A stretch of DNA of 36,479 bases from Oscillospiraceae bacterium (GCA_015067215.1 SVMW01000020.1:1-36479), one strand, 5' to 3'. Positions 7,381 through 16,502 are shown, numbered from the stretch's first letter. Notes: generated by a model from the sequence alone, not told the origin. Numbers and translations: made by a program.

Positions 7381-8307
7381 ATGAAAGCTTTATATTTTGA
7401 CGGTACAAAGCCGATATATATGGAAGACTACCCAAAACCTGTTGCCACAGCAGGCCACAGCCTTATAAAAGTGCTTATGAGTGCTGTGTGCAACACTGAC
7501 CGCGAAGTTATCAGAGGCTATCGCCCTGATTTCCGCGGTGTGCTTGGTCATGAATTTGTTGGTATTGTCGAGGATTCTGACGATAAAAGCCTTATAGGAA
7601 AAAGAGTTGTGGGTGAGCTTAATGAAGGCTGCGGTGACTGCATTTACTGCAACACAAACCGTGAAAAACACTGCCTTACCCGCAAGGTTATAGGTATGGA
7701 AGGTCTGGACGGTACATTCGGTGAATATTTTGTGCTTGCAAACCATCTTATTCATCCTATTCCGGACAGCCTGCCGACAGAAAAGGCAATTTATACCGAG
7801 CCTTTGGCAGCAGCACTGGAAATTCCTGATATGCTGCACATACGCCCCAGCACATCTGTAGCGGTTATCGGTGACGGTCGTCTTGCACTTATGATTGCAC
7901 AGGTAATTGCACTGACAGGTGCGGACCTTACCATTATCGGTAAAAATGCGGACAAGCTTAAAAATTTTGAAAGTTTTGCAAAAATAAACCACAGGGACGG
8001 AGATACATACGAAATTGTTATCGATGCCTGCGGACATCCAAGCGGCATTGAAACTGCAAAAAAAGTGGTGCGTAAACGCGGAACAATAGTTATGAAAAGC
8101 ACATATGCGGGCACTGTTAACGTGGATATGAGTTATTTTGTAGTAAACGAAATTACTATTATGGGCAGCCGCTGCGGTCCGTTTGAACCTGCACTTAAAC
8201 TGTTGAATATGGGGCTTGTAAATCTTCCGCCGATTGAGCTGTGGGATTTAAAGGATTATGAAAAAGCCCTGAACTCCGGCGCATTCAAGGTTGGTTTTAA
8301 ATTTTAA
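7381..8307 (+). CDS. zinc-dependent medium-chain alcohol dehydrogenase
   Basis: This 308-residue MDR-family oxidoreductase is somewhat short for the family (about 340). Catalytic zinc ligands are visible: Cys in CNTDREVIRGY, His-Glu in GHEFVG and Glu in TEPLAAALE. A structural zinc site has four Cys in CGDCIYCNTNREKHC. The Rossmann nucleotide loop reads VAVIGDGRLAL, with Ala in place of the third Gly. It starts 9 bases after the phosphorylase with AAGGTGAG as RBS, so it belongs to the operon. Its likely job is to reduce the aldehyde released by the aldolase (acetaldehyde, methylthioacetaldehyde or glycolaldehyde) and regenerate NAD(P)+. Substrate assignment is inference from context. Sugar-alcohol or threonine-type dehydrogenase activity is the main alternative. 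Confidence 0.85.
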   Translation: MKALYFDGTKPIYMEDYPKPVATAGHSLIKVLMSAVCNTDREVIRGYRPDFRGVLGHEFVGIVEDSDDKSLIGKRVVGELNEGCGDCIYCNTNREKHCLTRKVIGMEGLDGTFGEYFVLANHLIHPIPDSLPTEKAIYTEPLAAALEIPDMLHIRPSTSVAVIGDGRLALMIAQVIALTGADLTIIGKNADKLKNFESFAKINHRDGDTYEIVIDACGHPSGIETAKKVVRKRGTIVMKSTYAGTVNVDMSYFVVNEITIMGSRCGPFEPALKLLNMGLVNLPPIELWDLKDYEKALNSGAFKVGFKF

Positions 8308-8324
8308 AATAAACAGGTGACAAA

Positions 8325-9392
8325 ATGAGCATTGAAATCAAAAAACTTGCAGATAACGTTTATCTTTCCAAAGACGGAAAAAGCGTTATAATTATTGACC
8401 AGAGACAGCTCCCGAATGAGCTTGTTGAACTTACACTTTCTACAGCACAGGAAATGTACGATGCAATCAAAAGTCTTGCGGTGCGTGGAGCACCGGCAAT
8501 CGGCATTTGTGCCGGTTATTCCATATATTGCCTTGCACAGCAGATTGAAGCTGAAACTTTTGAAGAATTTTATTCTCAGCTTAAAAAAGCAAGTGATTAT
8601 CTCAATTCTTCCCGTCCTACAGCTGTTAACCTCAGCTGGGCACTCAATCGCGTTGATGCAATGGTTAATGCAAACAAAAACAAATCAGTTGCAGAGCTTG
8701 TTGACCTTATCGGTGAAGAAGCTGTTAAAATTCAGGAAGAAGATATTGCAATGTGCAAGGCTATTTCTGAATACGGCCTTTCTCTTTTAAAGGAAGGTGA
8801 CGGTGTTCTGACACACTGCAACGCCGGCCCGTTGGCAACAAGCCGTTATGGCACAGCAATAGGTCCTATGCTTATGGCTAAGGAAAAGGGCATGAACATC
8901 AAAGTTTTTGCTGACGAAACAAGACCGCTTCTTCAGGGAGCAAGACTTACAAGTTACGAGTTGCAGAAAGCCGGTGTTGATGTAACCCTTATCTGCGATA
9001 ATATGGCAAGTATGGTTATGAAAAACGGCTGGGTTCAGGCCTGCTTTGTTGGATGTGACCGCATTGCCGCAAACGGTGACTTTGCAAACAAAATCGGAAC
9101 AAGCGGTGTTGCAATTCTTGCAAAACACTATGGTATCCCTGTTTACACACTTGGCCCGTCTTCAACAATTGACCTCAGCTGTCCAAATGGTGATGCAATT
9201 GAAATTGAACTTCGCGAACCAAGCGAAATCCGTTCCAAATTCTATGAAAAACCAATGGCTCTGGAGGAAGTCAAATGCTTCAATCCTGCATTTGACGTTA
9301 CAGACCACACTCTGCTCAGCGGCATCGTAACCGAAAAAGGTATCATCTATCCGCCGTTCAGCGAAAATCTTGCTAAACTTTTTGGTAAATAA
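8325..9392 (+). CDS. mtnA: S-methyl-5-thioribose-1-phosphate isomerase (MtnA family)
   Basis: MtnA converts methylthioribose-1-phosphate to methylthioribulose-1-phosphate. Relatives do the same with 5-deoxyribose-1-phosphate. The 355-residue protein matches the family length and shows [42 protein letters not shown] with the catalytic Cys165, [19 protein letters not shown], and [17 protein letters not shown] with the catalytic Asp245. These separate it from eIF2B subunits and fit MtnA well. It follows the dehydrogenase by 17 bases. No MtnK kinase, MtnW/X or MtnD is near, so the aerobic methionine salvage pathway is not what it serves here. The aldolase at the operon end is the probable next step. 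Confidence 0.94.
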   Translation: MSIEIKKLADNVYLSKDGKSVIIIDQRQLPNELVELTLSTAQEMYDAIKSLAVRGAPAIGICAGYSIYCLAQQIEAETFEEFYSQLKKASDYLNSSRPTAVNLSWALNRVDAMVNANKNKSVAELVDLIGEEAVKIQEEDIAMCKAISEYGLSLLKEGDGVLTHCNAGPLATSRYGTAIGPMLMAKEKGMNIKVFADETRPLLQGARLTSYELQKAGVDVTLICDNMASMVMKNGWVQACFVGCDRIAANGDFANKIGTSGVAILAKHYGIPVYTLGPSSTIDLSCPNGDAIEIELREPSEIRSKFYEKPMALEEVKCFNPAFDVTDHTLLSGIVTEKGIIYPPFSENLAKLFGK

Positions 9393-9487
9393 TTTAGCAT
9401 AAATTTACTTTGGTATAAACATTTGTCAATAAATGTTTGTATATAAAAAATATTTTTTATCAATTTTATTTCAGGAGGACTACTACC

Positions 9488-10627
9488 ATGAAAAAGTTAT
9501 TGGCACTTGTTCTTGCAGGCGCTATGGCTTTCAGCCTTGTAGCATGCGGCCCATCCGCACCAGCTACAGAAGGTGAAGGCGAAGGCGAAGCAGCAACAGG
9601 TCTCAAAATCGCAATCGTTAGCTCCCCATCCGGCGTTGATGACGGCAGCTTTAACGAAAACAACTACAACGGCATCCTTGCTTTTATCGAAGCAAACGAA
9701 GGTGCAACAGTTACACCTGTTCGTGAAGAAACAGGCGACGTAGCAGCAGCAGTTCAGGCTGTAGCAGACATCGTTGCAGACTACGATGCAATCGTATGCT
9801 GCGGTTTCCAGTTTGCAGGCATTGCAACAATCGCACAGGAAAACCCAGAAGTAAGCTTTATCCTTGTTGACTCCAACCCTTCCGATGAAACAGGCGCAGA
9901 AGTTGCAGTAGACAACATCTATGCTATGACATTTAAAGAACAGGAATCCGGTTTCTGCGCAGGTATCGCAGCAGCTATGGAAACAAAAACAGGCAAAGTT
10001 GCAGTTGTAAACGGCATTGCATTCCCATCAAACGTTAACTACCAGTACGGTTTTGAATCAGGCGTTAACTACGCAAACAAACACCTCGGCACATCTGCAG
10101 AAGTTGTTGAACTTGCTTCCTACGCAGGTACAGACGTAACAGGTGCAAACGTTGGCGGCAACTATGTTGGCAACTTCAGCGATGAAGCAACAGGTAAAGT
10201 TGTTGGCGAAGCTCTTATCGGCGAAGGCTGTGACATCATCTTTGTAGCAGCTGGTGCTTCCGGCAACGGCGTATTCACAGCAGCTAAAGAAGCAGAAGGC
10301 GTATTCTGCATCGGTTGTGACGTTGACCAGTTTGATGACGGCGTAAACGGCGATTCCAACATTATCCTTACATCCGGTCTTAAAATTATGGACAAAAACG
10401 TAACAGAACAGCTTACAGCAATCAATGACGGCACATTCACAGGCGGTAACTACCTCCTCGGTGCTGACACAGATTCTACAGGTTATGTTTCTGCAGAAGG
10501 CAGATGCCAGCTTTCCGCTGACACAATTGCAGCAATCGACGCAGCATTTGCACTTGTAAAATCCGGCGAAATCGTTCCAGCTGCAAACTTCAACAATTTG
10601 ACATCTGACGCATTTACAGGTCTTTAA
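9488..10627 (+). CDS. BMP-family nucleoside-binding lipoprotein of an ABC transporter
   Basis: A lipoprotein signal peptide ends in SLVAC with the lipidated Cys at residue 20. The mature part (about 30-375) is a periplasmic-binding-protein fold of the Bmp/Med/PnrA type, with GVDDGSFNENNYNGI near the start and a VNGIAFPSNVNYQYGFESG segment. These proteins bind purine nucleosides outside the membrane and hand them to a YufOPQ/NupOPQ-type permease. The start at 9488 is set by TCAGGAGGAC. The gene is highly GCA/GGC rich, as expected for an abundant surface protein. It sits 95 bases after mtnA, with an AT-rich small inverted repeat between, and 98 bases before the ATPase with a stable hairpin between. 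Ligand specificity (adenosine, MTA, inosine) cannot be read from sequence. Confidence 0.92.
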   Translation: MKKLLALVLAGAMAFSLVACGPSAPATEGEGEGEAATGLKIAIVSSPSGVDDGSFNENNYNGILAFIEANEGATVTPVREETGDVAAAVQAVADIVADYDAIVCCGFQFAGIATIAQENPEVSFILVDSNPSDETGAEVAVDNIYAMTFKEQESGFCAGIAAAMETKTGKVAVVNGIAFPSNVNYQYGFESGVNYANKHLGTSAEVVELASYAGTDVTGANVGGNYVGNFSDEATGKVVGEALIGEGCDIIFVAAGASGNGVFTAAKEAEGVFCIGCDVDQFDDGVNGDSNIILTSGLKIMDKNVTEQLTAINDGTFTGGNYLLGADTDSTGYVSAEGRCQLSADTIAAIDAAFALVKSGEIVPAANFNNLTSDAFTGL

Positions 10628-10656
10628 TCTACAGAATTGCCCTAAAGGGTGAAAAT

Positions 10657-10692
10657 AAGCAATGGAAGGGGCGTTTTCCCCTTCCATCGCTT
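10657..10692 (+). terminator. intra-operon hairpin between binding protein and ATPase
   Basis: AAGCAATGGAAGGGG (10657-10671) pairs with CCCCTTCCATCGCTT (10678-10692) with one mismatch and a 6-base loop. There is no clean T run, so it probably protects the upstream mRNA or acts as a partial terminator, raising binding-protein levels over the membrane parts. Confidence 0.6.
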
Positions 10693-10725
10693 AATTATTT
10701 TATAAGAGGAGTTCGGGAGGTATAA

Positions 10726-12255
10726 ATGTCAGAGTATATCATCGAAATGAAAAATATCACCAAGCGCTTTCCCGGTATTGTTGCAAACGATAATGTAACA
10801 ATACAAATCAAAAAAGGTGAAATCTATGCATTGCTGGGCGAAAACGGCGCCGGCAAATCTACACTTATGAGCATGCTTTTCGGCATGTACGAGCCTGATG
10901 AAGGCGAAATTTATGTAAGAGGCAAAAAAGAAGTTATCACTTCTCCAAGTTATGCCACAGAATTAAACATCGGTATGGTGCACCAGCACTTTAAACTGGT
11001 TTCCAATTATACTATTGCAGAGAATATTATTATGGGTGTAGAGCCGATAAAGAAATTTATGGGCTTTATTCCGTATGTAGATATAAAAAGCTCCAACGAA
11101 AAAATTGCTGCACTCTCCAAGGAGTACGGCCTTGAGGTTGATCCTACCAAAAAAATTGAGGATATAACTGTTTCCACACAGCAGCGTGTAGAAATACTTA
11201 AAATGCTTTATCGTGAAGCAGAAATCCTTATCTTTGATGAACCTACTGCGGTTCTGACTCCGCAGGAAATCGAATTCCTTCTTGAAATTATCAGGGGCCT
11301 TAAAGCGGCAGGCAAAACAATTATTCTTATCACACATAAACTGGAAGAAATCAAAAAGGTGGCTGACCGCTGTGCTATTCTCAACCGCGGCAAGCTGATT
11401 GATGTTCTGGATGTCGCCACAACATCCACAAAGGAAATGGCAAATAAAATGGTTGGCCGTGAAGTTTCTTTTGAAAGGGAAAAAGCCGAAGCAAAATACG
11501 GTGAGGTTGTGCTGAGCGTAAAGGATCTTACAGTTAAAGATGCAAACGGTTTTGAGGTTGTAAAAAAAGCTTCATTTGATGTGCGCGGCGGTGAGATTAT
11601 GGCTATTGCAGGTGTTTCGGGCAATGGTCAGGTGGAAATTGCCGATGCAATCACAGGCATTATGCAGGCTGCAGGCGGCACTGTTATGCTCAATGGTAAG
11701 GATATCACAAACTGGAATATCCGAAAACGCAACGATGAGGGTATAGCATATATCCCTGAAGACAGACAGACATACGGTCTGGTGCTGGATTTTACCCTCA
11801 GTGATAACCTTGCACTTAAAAATTATTATCAGCAGCCTTTTGCAAACAAAGGTATTATTGACCATAAAAAATTTGATGAATTTGGCGATAAGCTTATCGA
11901 CAAATATGATATCCGCAGCGGACAGGGGATAAAGACAATGGTGCGTTCTATGTCCGGCGGTAACCAGCAGAAAGCCATTATTGCCCGTGAAGTAGAACAA
12001 AATGCAGAACTTATCATCTTTGTTCAGCCAACACGCGGTCTGGATATCGGTGCTATCGAAAATATTCACAATCAGATTATTGCAGAGCGCGACAAGGGCA
12101 AAGCGATTTTGCTTATATCCCTTGAACTTGATGAAATTATGGGCCTTGCAGACACAATTGCAGTTATTTATAACGGACAGATTCTTAAAGTGGCGGATGC
12201 AAAATCCCTTACAGTTGAAGAAGTAGGACAATTTATGATGGGGGTGACAGAGTAA
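10726..12255 (+). CDS. nucleoside ABC transporter, double ATP-binding protein (YufO/NupO type)
   Basis: The 509-residue protein has two fused ATPase domains. The first (about 5-240) has Walker A GENGAGKST, an ABC signature replaced by VSTQQRVEI, and Walker B ILIFDEPTAVLTPQE. The second (about 260-505) has the degenerate Walker A GVSGNGQVEI typical of this subfamily, the signature MSGGNQQKAIIAREVE and a Walker B of IIFVQPTRGLDIG. This pattern matches RbsA/YufO-type importers and, with the BMP lipoprotein, the nucleoside branch. The RBS is GGGAGG ahead of ATG 10726. It stops exactly one codon before the first permease, which starts at the next base. It powers uptake from the cytosolic face. Confidence 0.94.
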   Translation: MSEYIIEMKNITKRFPGIVANDNVTIQIKKGEIYALLGENGAGKSTLMSMLFGMYEPDEGEIYVRGKKEVITSPSYATELNIGMVHQHFKLVSNYTIAENIIMGVEPIKKFMGFIPYVDIKSSNEKIAALSKEYGLEVDPTKKIEDITVSTQQRVEILKMLYREAEILIFDEPTAVLTPQEIEFLLEIIRGLKAAGKTIILITHKLEEIKKVADRCAILNRGKLIDVLDVATTSTKEMANKMVGREVSFEREKAEAKYGEVVLSVKDLTVKDANGFEVVKKASFDVRGGEIMAIAGVSGNGQVEIADAITGIMQAAGGTVMLNGKDITNWNIRKRNDEGIAYIPEDRQTYGLVLDFTLSDNLALKNYYQQPFANKGIIDHKKFDEFGDKLIDKYDIRSGQGIKTMVRSMSGGNQQKAIIAREVEQNAELIIFVQPTRGLDIGAIENIHNQIIAERDKGKAILLISLELDEIMGLADTIAVIYNGQILKVADAKSLTVEEVGQFMMGVTE

Positions 12256-13419
12256 ATGAAAAAACAAAAAGTTAATCCTGTTACCAGATTTTTTGTAAAA
12301 TTACTTGGTAACGAAAAATATCAGGCTATCACCATCCCTGTTTTTGCGATTGTTTTAAGTCTTGTAGTTGGTGCATTGGTAATTGCAGCACTGGGCAAAG
12401 ACCCTGTTTCTGCCTATCTGAATCTGCTGCAGGGGTGCGGTATCTGGCCAAAAGCCAAATATGCAGGCGGCAAAAGTATGCTCACAGATTTTTTCAGCTT
12501 TATGAACTACTGGACACCGATGATTTTTGCATCCCTTGCTGTTGCTGTTGCACTTAAAGCAGGTCTGTTCAATATTGGTGTTTCCGGTCAGATGCTGGCA
12601 GCTGGCTTTGTTTCCACAGTACTTATCGGTTACAGCACACTTTCCGCACCGGTTGCAAAACCTCTTGTTGTTATCGTTGCAATCGTTGTTGGCGGTCTTG
12701 TAGGTGCATTTATCGGCTGGCTGAAGTATAAATTCAATATCAACGAGGTTGTTTCCTCAATTATGATAAACTACATCATTCAGTATGTGGTGGCATTTTT
12801 AATCAACACAAAATATGTTGACCCTGTTTCACGTCAGTCTACAAATGTTTCAGACGCTTCCCGTCTTACACTTATGAGTACACAGATAGGCGGATATAAA
12901 TATGATATACCTCTGGGTATTATCCTTGCTGTAATAGCAGCATTTGTTATCAAATTTATTTTTGACAAAACAACCTTCGGTTACGAAATAAAAACTGTTG
13001 GTTTAAACCGTAAGGCAGCACAGTATGCAGGTATCAATGTTGGCAGAAATATGGTGTTTGCAATGCTTATTTCCGGTGCATTGTCTGGTCTTGCAGGCGC
13101 AACATACTATCTTGGCTATTTCTGTTCCATGCAGCCAAAGGTGCTGGCTTCCACAGGTTTTGATGCCATTGCGGTTTCACTCCTTGGCAACAGCAACCCG
13201 TTGGGCATTCTTCTGTCATCATTCCTTATCTCCATTATGGGTAAAGGTAAAACCTATATGAGTTCTTCTGCAGGTCTTGATGCGGAAATTGCATCGGTAA
13301 TCACAGGGCTTATCCTGCTGTTCAGTGCCTGCGGTGCATTTATTCAGTACCTTGTAAAACGTTCCAAGGAAAATATTGCAGAAATTGAAAAAGCAAACAA
13401 AGCGGAGGTGGATAAATAA
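12256..13419 (+). CDS. nucleoside ABC transporter permease 1 (YufP/NupP type)
   Basis: This 387-residue integral membrane protein belongs to the BPD_transp_2 permease family. About eight to ten hydrophobic segments are visible from residue 22 on. Family marks are ALKAGLFNIGVSGQM near residue 100, NEVVSSIMINYI, and the coupling region KTVGLNRKAAQYAGIN followed by SGALSGLAGA. The N-terminal 20 residues are polar and cytoplasmic and the C-terminus is charged. It starts right after the ATPase stop, and its own stop overlaps the start of the second permease (TAATG), so the pair is translationally coupled and probably forms a heterodimer. Confidence 0.93.
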   Translation: MKKQKVNPVTRFFVKLLGNEKYQAITIPVFAIVLSLVVGALVIAALGKDPVSAYLNLLQGCGIWPKAKYAGGKSMLTDFFSFMNYWTPMIFASLAVAVALKAGLFNIGVSGQMLAAGFVSTVLIGYSTLSAPVAKPLVVIVAIVVGGLVGAFIGWLKYKFNINEVVSSIMINYIIQYVVAFLINTKYVDPVSRQSTNVSDASRLTLMSTQIGGYKYDIPLGIILAVIAAFVIKFIFDKTTFGYEIKTVGLNRKAAQYAGINVGRNMVFAMLISGALSGLAGATYYLGYFCSMQPKVLASTGFDAIAVSLLGNSNPLGILLSSFLISIMGKGKTYMSSSAGLDAEIASVITGLILLFSACGAFIQYLVKRSKENIAEIEKANKAEVDK

Positions 13420-14381
13420 TGGTAGATAAAATTATTATAGACGGTTTATCCTTTGGTCTTCCTCTTTTTGTAATGGCTATCGGCGGTATTTATTCTGAAC
13501 GCAGCGGCATTACCAACCTTGCTCTTGAAGGGTTGCAGGGGGCGGGTGCTTTTGTAGGTGCTCTTGTTGCATTTTTTATGATGCAGTCAATGGGCGCAAA
13601 CAGCCAGATTCCTTATTACGCAGCAATGGTTTTTGCAATGCTTGGCGGTATGACCTATGCAATGCTCCATGCACTTCTGTGCGTCAAATTCAAGGCTGAC
13701 CAGGTTATCAGCGGTGTTGTTATCAACATTCTTGCAATGGCACTTACCGAATTTCTGACAAAGGTTGTAAACCGCGTTGCATTCGGCAAGCCATCCAACA
13801 AGTTTGAACTTGGCGTTTCCCAGAGATGGACAGTGCCGGGTTTAAGTGAAATTCCTGTTGTAGGGGCTTTCTTTAAAGATATTTATCCGTTTGAGGTTAT
13901 TATTATTGTTGTTGCTGTTGTAGCCTGGTATGTGCTTTACCGCACAAAATTCGGTCTGCATCTGCGTGCCTGCGGCGACAATCCTCACGCTGTTGATGCA
14001 GCGGGCATAGATGTTGCCAAAATCCGCTTTATTGCAGTTATGGTTTCAGGGGCTTTGTCCGGTCTTGCAGGTATGAGCTTTGCTTACTCCATCAGTGCAA
14101 ACTATTCCAGCGGCATCTATGTTGGTTATGGTTATCTTTCAATTGCTGCCCTTATTTTCGGCAACTGGAAAATTATTCCTACACTTGCAGCCTGTATGCT
14201 GTTCGGTTTCGCCAACAGTGCGGGACATCAGCTTGTTCAGGCAGCAGGGCTTCCAAGCAGCTATTCCGACCTTATTATGATTCTCCCTTATGTCCTTACA
14301 ATGCTTCTGCTTGTATTCTTCTCCAAGCACAACGATGCACCAAAAGCATTGGGTGAAATTTACGACAAAGGCAAACGATAA
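13419..14381 (+). CDS. nucleoside ABC transporter permease 2 (YufQ/NupQ type)
   Basis: This 320-residue second permease of the BPD_transp_2 family has about eight membrane segments. Matching landmarks are GGIYSERSGITNLALEGLQ in the N-terminal part, LCVKFKADQVISGVVINILA, and the cytoplasmic coupling loop LRACGDNPHAVDAAGIDVAK followed by SGALSGLAGMS. It overlaps the previous gene by one base, and the deaminase starts 18 bases after it. Together with the lipoprotein and ATPase this makes a complete nucleoside importer encoded inside the catabolic operon, so at least part of the substrate is taken from outside the cell. Confidence 0.93.
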   Translation: MVDKIIIDGLSFGLPLFVMAIGGIYSERSGITNLALEGLQGAGAFVGALVAFFMMQSMGANSQIPYYAAMVFAMLGGMTYAMLHALLCVKFKADQVISGVVINILAMALTEFLTKVVNRVAFGKPSNKFELGVSQRWTVPGLSEIPVVGAFFKDIYPFEVIIIVVAVVAWYVLYRTKFGLHLRACGDNPHAVDAAGIDVAKIRFIAVMVSGALSGLAGMSFAYSISANYSSGIYVGYGYLSIAALIFGNWKIIPTLAACMLFGFANSAGHQLVQAAGLPSSYSDLIMILPYVLTMLLLVFFSKHNDAPKALGEIYDKGKR

Positions 14382-14399
14382 TATACAGGAGGTGTTATT

Positions 14400-15674
14400 A
14401 TGAATATCCGTATATACAACGCACGAGTTCTTACAATGGAACAGGGCAAAGATATTTTCTTTGGTGAAATTCATGTTAAAGGCAACCGCATTTCCTATGT
14501 GGGTGATGCAGCAAATGCACCAAAAGGCGAATGGGACCGCGAAATTGATGCACAGGGCAATGTAGTAATGCCCGGTTTTAAAAATGCGCATACCCATTCA
14601 GCAATGACATTCCTGCGCTCCTATGCAGATGATCTGCCTCTCCATGAGTGGCTGAACAATCAGATTTTCCCGATGGAAGCAAAGCTTACACCTGACGATA
14701 TTTATCATCTGTCCAAGCTTGCAATTATGGAATATCTTACAAGCGGTATCACAGCAAACTTTGATATGTATCTCACACCTGATACAATCGCACAGGCTTC
14801 CTTTGACTGCGGTTTCCGCACAGTTATGGTTGGCGGCTTAAACAACTTTTCCCAGTCCTTTGAAGGGTTGGAAGAGTGGCTCAACAAATACAACAACCCT
14901 GAAGATCTGGTTACATTTCAGCTTGGTTTCCATGCTGAATACACCAACAGCCGTGAAAATCTTGAAAAACTTGCTGCACTGGTACAAAAATACAAAGCAC
15001 CAATCAGCACCCACAGCAGCGAATCTGCAGGGGAAGTTGAAGGCTGTATTGAACGTCACGGCATGACACCGACAGCGTTGTTTAACAGCCTCGGTATGTT
15101 TGACTACGGCGGCAGCTGCTATCATTGTGTATATATGACAGACGAAGACCTTGACATTATGGCACAAAAAGGCATCTGTGTTGTTACAAACCCAGCATCC
15201 AACTTAAAACTTGCCAGCGGCATTGCAGATATAACCAGAATGCTGGAAAAAGGTGTTCACATTGCAATCGGCACCGATGGTCCTGCAAGCAACAACTGTC
15301 TTGATATGTTCCGCGAAATGTTCCTTGTTACAGGTCTTGCAAAGGTACGTGAAAACAACGCCGCAGCAGTAAGTGCTGACAATGTTCTTCGTATGGCAAC
15401 TGTTGAAGGTGCTTATGCAATGGGACTTAAAGATGCAGATGTACTCGCAGAAGGCAAATTTGCGGACCTTATTGTGCTTGACCTTAACCAGCCAAATATG
15501 CAGCCAATCAACAATATCGTAAAAAATATTGTATACAGCGGCAGCAAACAGAATGTCAAACTGACAATGGTAAACGGTAAAGTGCTTTATGAAGACGGAC
15601 AGTTCTTTATTGGCACACCTGCACAGGAAGTTTACGCAAAAGCAAACGAAATCATCAACCGTATGAGGGGTTAA
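14400..15674 (+). CDS. 5'-methylthioadenosine / S-adenosylhomocysteine deaminase-type amidohydrolase
   Basis: This amidohydrolase-superfamily enzyme of 424 residues has the metal ligands His64 and His66 (NAHTHSAM), a third His in GFHAEY or STHSSES (His205), and the catalytic Asp293 in IGTDGPASNN. SYADDLPLHEWL after HxH and the GPASNN extension are typical of the MtaD/TM0936 group, which deaminate MTA, SAH, adenosine or 5'-deoxyadenosine to the inosine analogue with release of ammonia. The RBS is CAGGAGGTG. The aldolase follows after two bases. In this operon its product would feed the 6-oxopurine-type phosphorylase at 6532. Chlorohydrolase or guanine-deaminase roles are less likely given the neighbours. 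Exact substrate is unproven. Confidence 0.92.
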   Translation: MNIRIYNARVLTMEQGKDIFFGEIHVKGNRISYVGDAANAPKGEWDREIDAQGNVVMPGFKNAHTHSAMTFLRSYADDLPLHEWLNNQIFPMEAKLTPDDIYHLSKLAIMEYLTSGITANFDMYLTPDTIAQASFDCGFRTVMVGGLNNFSQSFEGLEEWLNKYNNPEDLVTFQLGFHAEYTNSRENLEKLAALVQKYKAPISTHSSESAGEVEGCIERHGMTPTALFNSLGMFDYGGSCYHCVYMTDEDLDIMAQKGICVVTNPASNLKLASGIADITRMLEKGVHIAIGTDGPASNNCLDMFREMFLVTGLAKVRENNAAAVSADNVLRMATVEGAYAMGLKDADVLAEGKFADLIVLDLNQPNMQPINNIVKNIVYSGSKQNVKLTMVNGKVLYEDGQFFIGTPAQEVYAKANEIINRMRG

Positions 15675-15676
15675 GT

Positions 15677-16348
15677 ATGACAGAATTTGAAATAAAACAA
15701 CTGATGTGTGATATTGGCCGCAGAGTTTATGACCGAAAAATGGTTGCAGCAAACGACGGCAACTTTTCTGTAAAACTCAATGACAATGAATTTCTGTGCA
15801 CACCAACAGGTGTAAGCAAAGGCTTTATGACACCGGATTTTATATGCAAAGTTGATGCAAAAGGCAATGTGCTGGAAGCAAACGAAGGTTTCCGTCCATC
15901 ATCAGAAATCAAAATGCATATGCGTATTTACGAAAAAAGACCGGATGTAAAGGCAATTGTGCATGCACATCCAATTTACGCAACAGCATTTGCAATATGC
16001 GGCATGCCTCTGACAGACCCGATTATGCCGGAAGCTGTTATCAACCTTGGCGGGGTACCGCTTGCAAAATATGCAACTCCATCCACAATGGAAGTGCCGG
16101 ATTCAATAGAGGAATTTTTGCCTTATTATGACCAAGTGATGCTGGAAAATCACGGTGCACTTGCATGGGGTTCAGACCTGCTTAATGCTTATCACAAACT
16201 TGAGTCGCTTGAATTTTATGCAGAGCTGATGTATAAATCAAGAATGATAGGCAGCCCGCGCTCCCTTACTGATGAACAGGTTGAAAAACTGTACGAAATC
16301 AGAAGAAAAATGAATCTTCCGGGCAAACATATTGCTGTAGACAAATAG
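15677..16348 (+). CDS. class II aldolase (FucA/AraD family), probable (5-deoxy)ribulose-1-phosphate aldolase
   Basis: This 223-residue zinc aldolase has the full FucA active-site set at a constant offset of four: Glu77 (PSSEIKMHM), His96 and His98 (IVHAHP) and His159 (ENHGALAWG). N-terminal NDGNFSVKL and TPTGVSKG form the phosphate site. Such enzymes cleave ketose-1-phosphates to DHAP plus an aldehyde. Family members called Ald2 split methylthioribulose-1-phosphate or 5-deoxyribulose-1-phosphate in the DHAP shunt. Its place right behind the deaminase and in one operon with mtnA favours that use; fuculose- or ribulose-1-phosphate are alternatives. MtnB dehydratase belongs to the same superfamily, but no later methionine-salvage gene is present. 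Confidence 0.9.
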   Translation: MTEFEIKQLMCDIGRRVYDRKMVAANDGNFSVKLNDNEFLCTPTGVSKGFMTPDFICKVDAKGNVLEANEGFRPSSEIKMHMRIYEKRPDVKAIVHAHPIYATAFAICGMPLTDPIMPEAVINLGGVPLAKYATPSTMEVPDSIEEFLPYYDQVMLENHGALAWGSDLLNAYHKLESLEFYAELMYKSRMIGSPRSLTDEQVEKLYEIRRKMNLPGKHIAVDK

Positions 16349-16372
16349 ACAGTACATAATTATATAAACTCA

Positions 16373-16404
16373 AAAAGCAGGTATCTTAACCTGCTTTTGT
16401 TTTG
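16373..16404 (+). terminator. terminator of the nucleoside operon
   Basis: AAAAGCAGGT (16373-16382) and ACCTGCTTTT (16389-16398) form a perfect stem with a 6-base loop, followed by GTTTTG. Confidence 0.88.
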
Positions 16405-16502
16405 TAATAGTAATTATGAATATTATATGTATATCTGTTTCTGAATGGACTTTTATATATAATTATGTTATTATTTAATGACATCTATTGCAGGAGAATG
16501 TT

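Noticed and set aside
6622-8037. Long minus-strand open frames across the phosphorylase and dehydrogenase genes
   Set aside because: Antisense shadows of well-conserved plus-strand genes; Cys/His-rich nonsense composition.
8325-9392. Ribose-1,5-bisphosphate isomerase or eIF2B-like subunit instead of MtnA
   Set aside because: Cys165 and Asp245 in the MtnA motifs and the neighbouring phosphorylase and aldolase fit MtnA; no RuBisCO or AMP phosphorylase is present.
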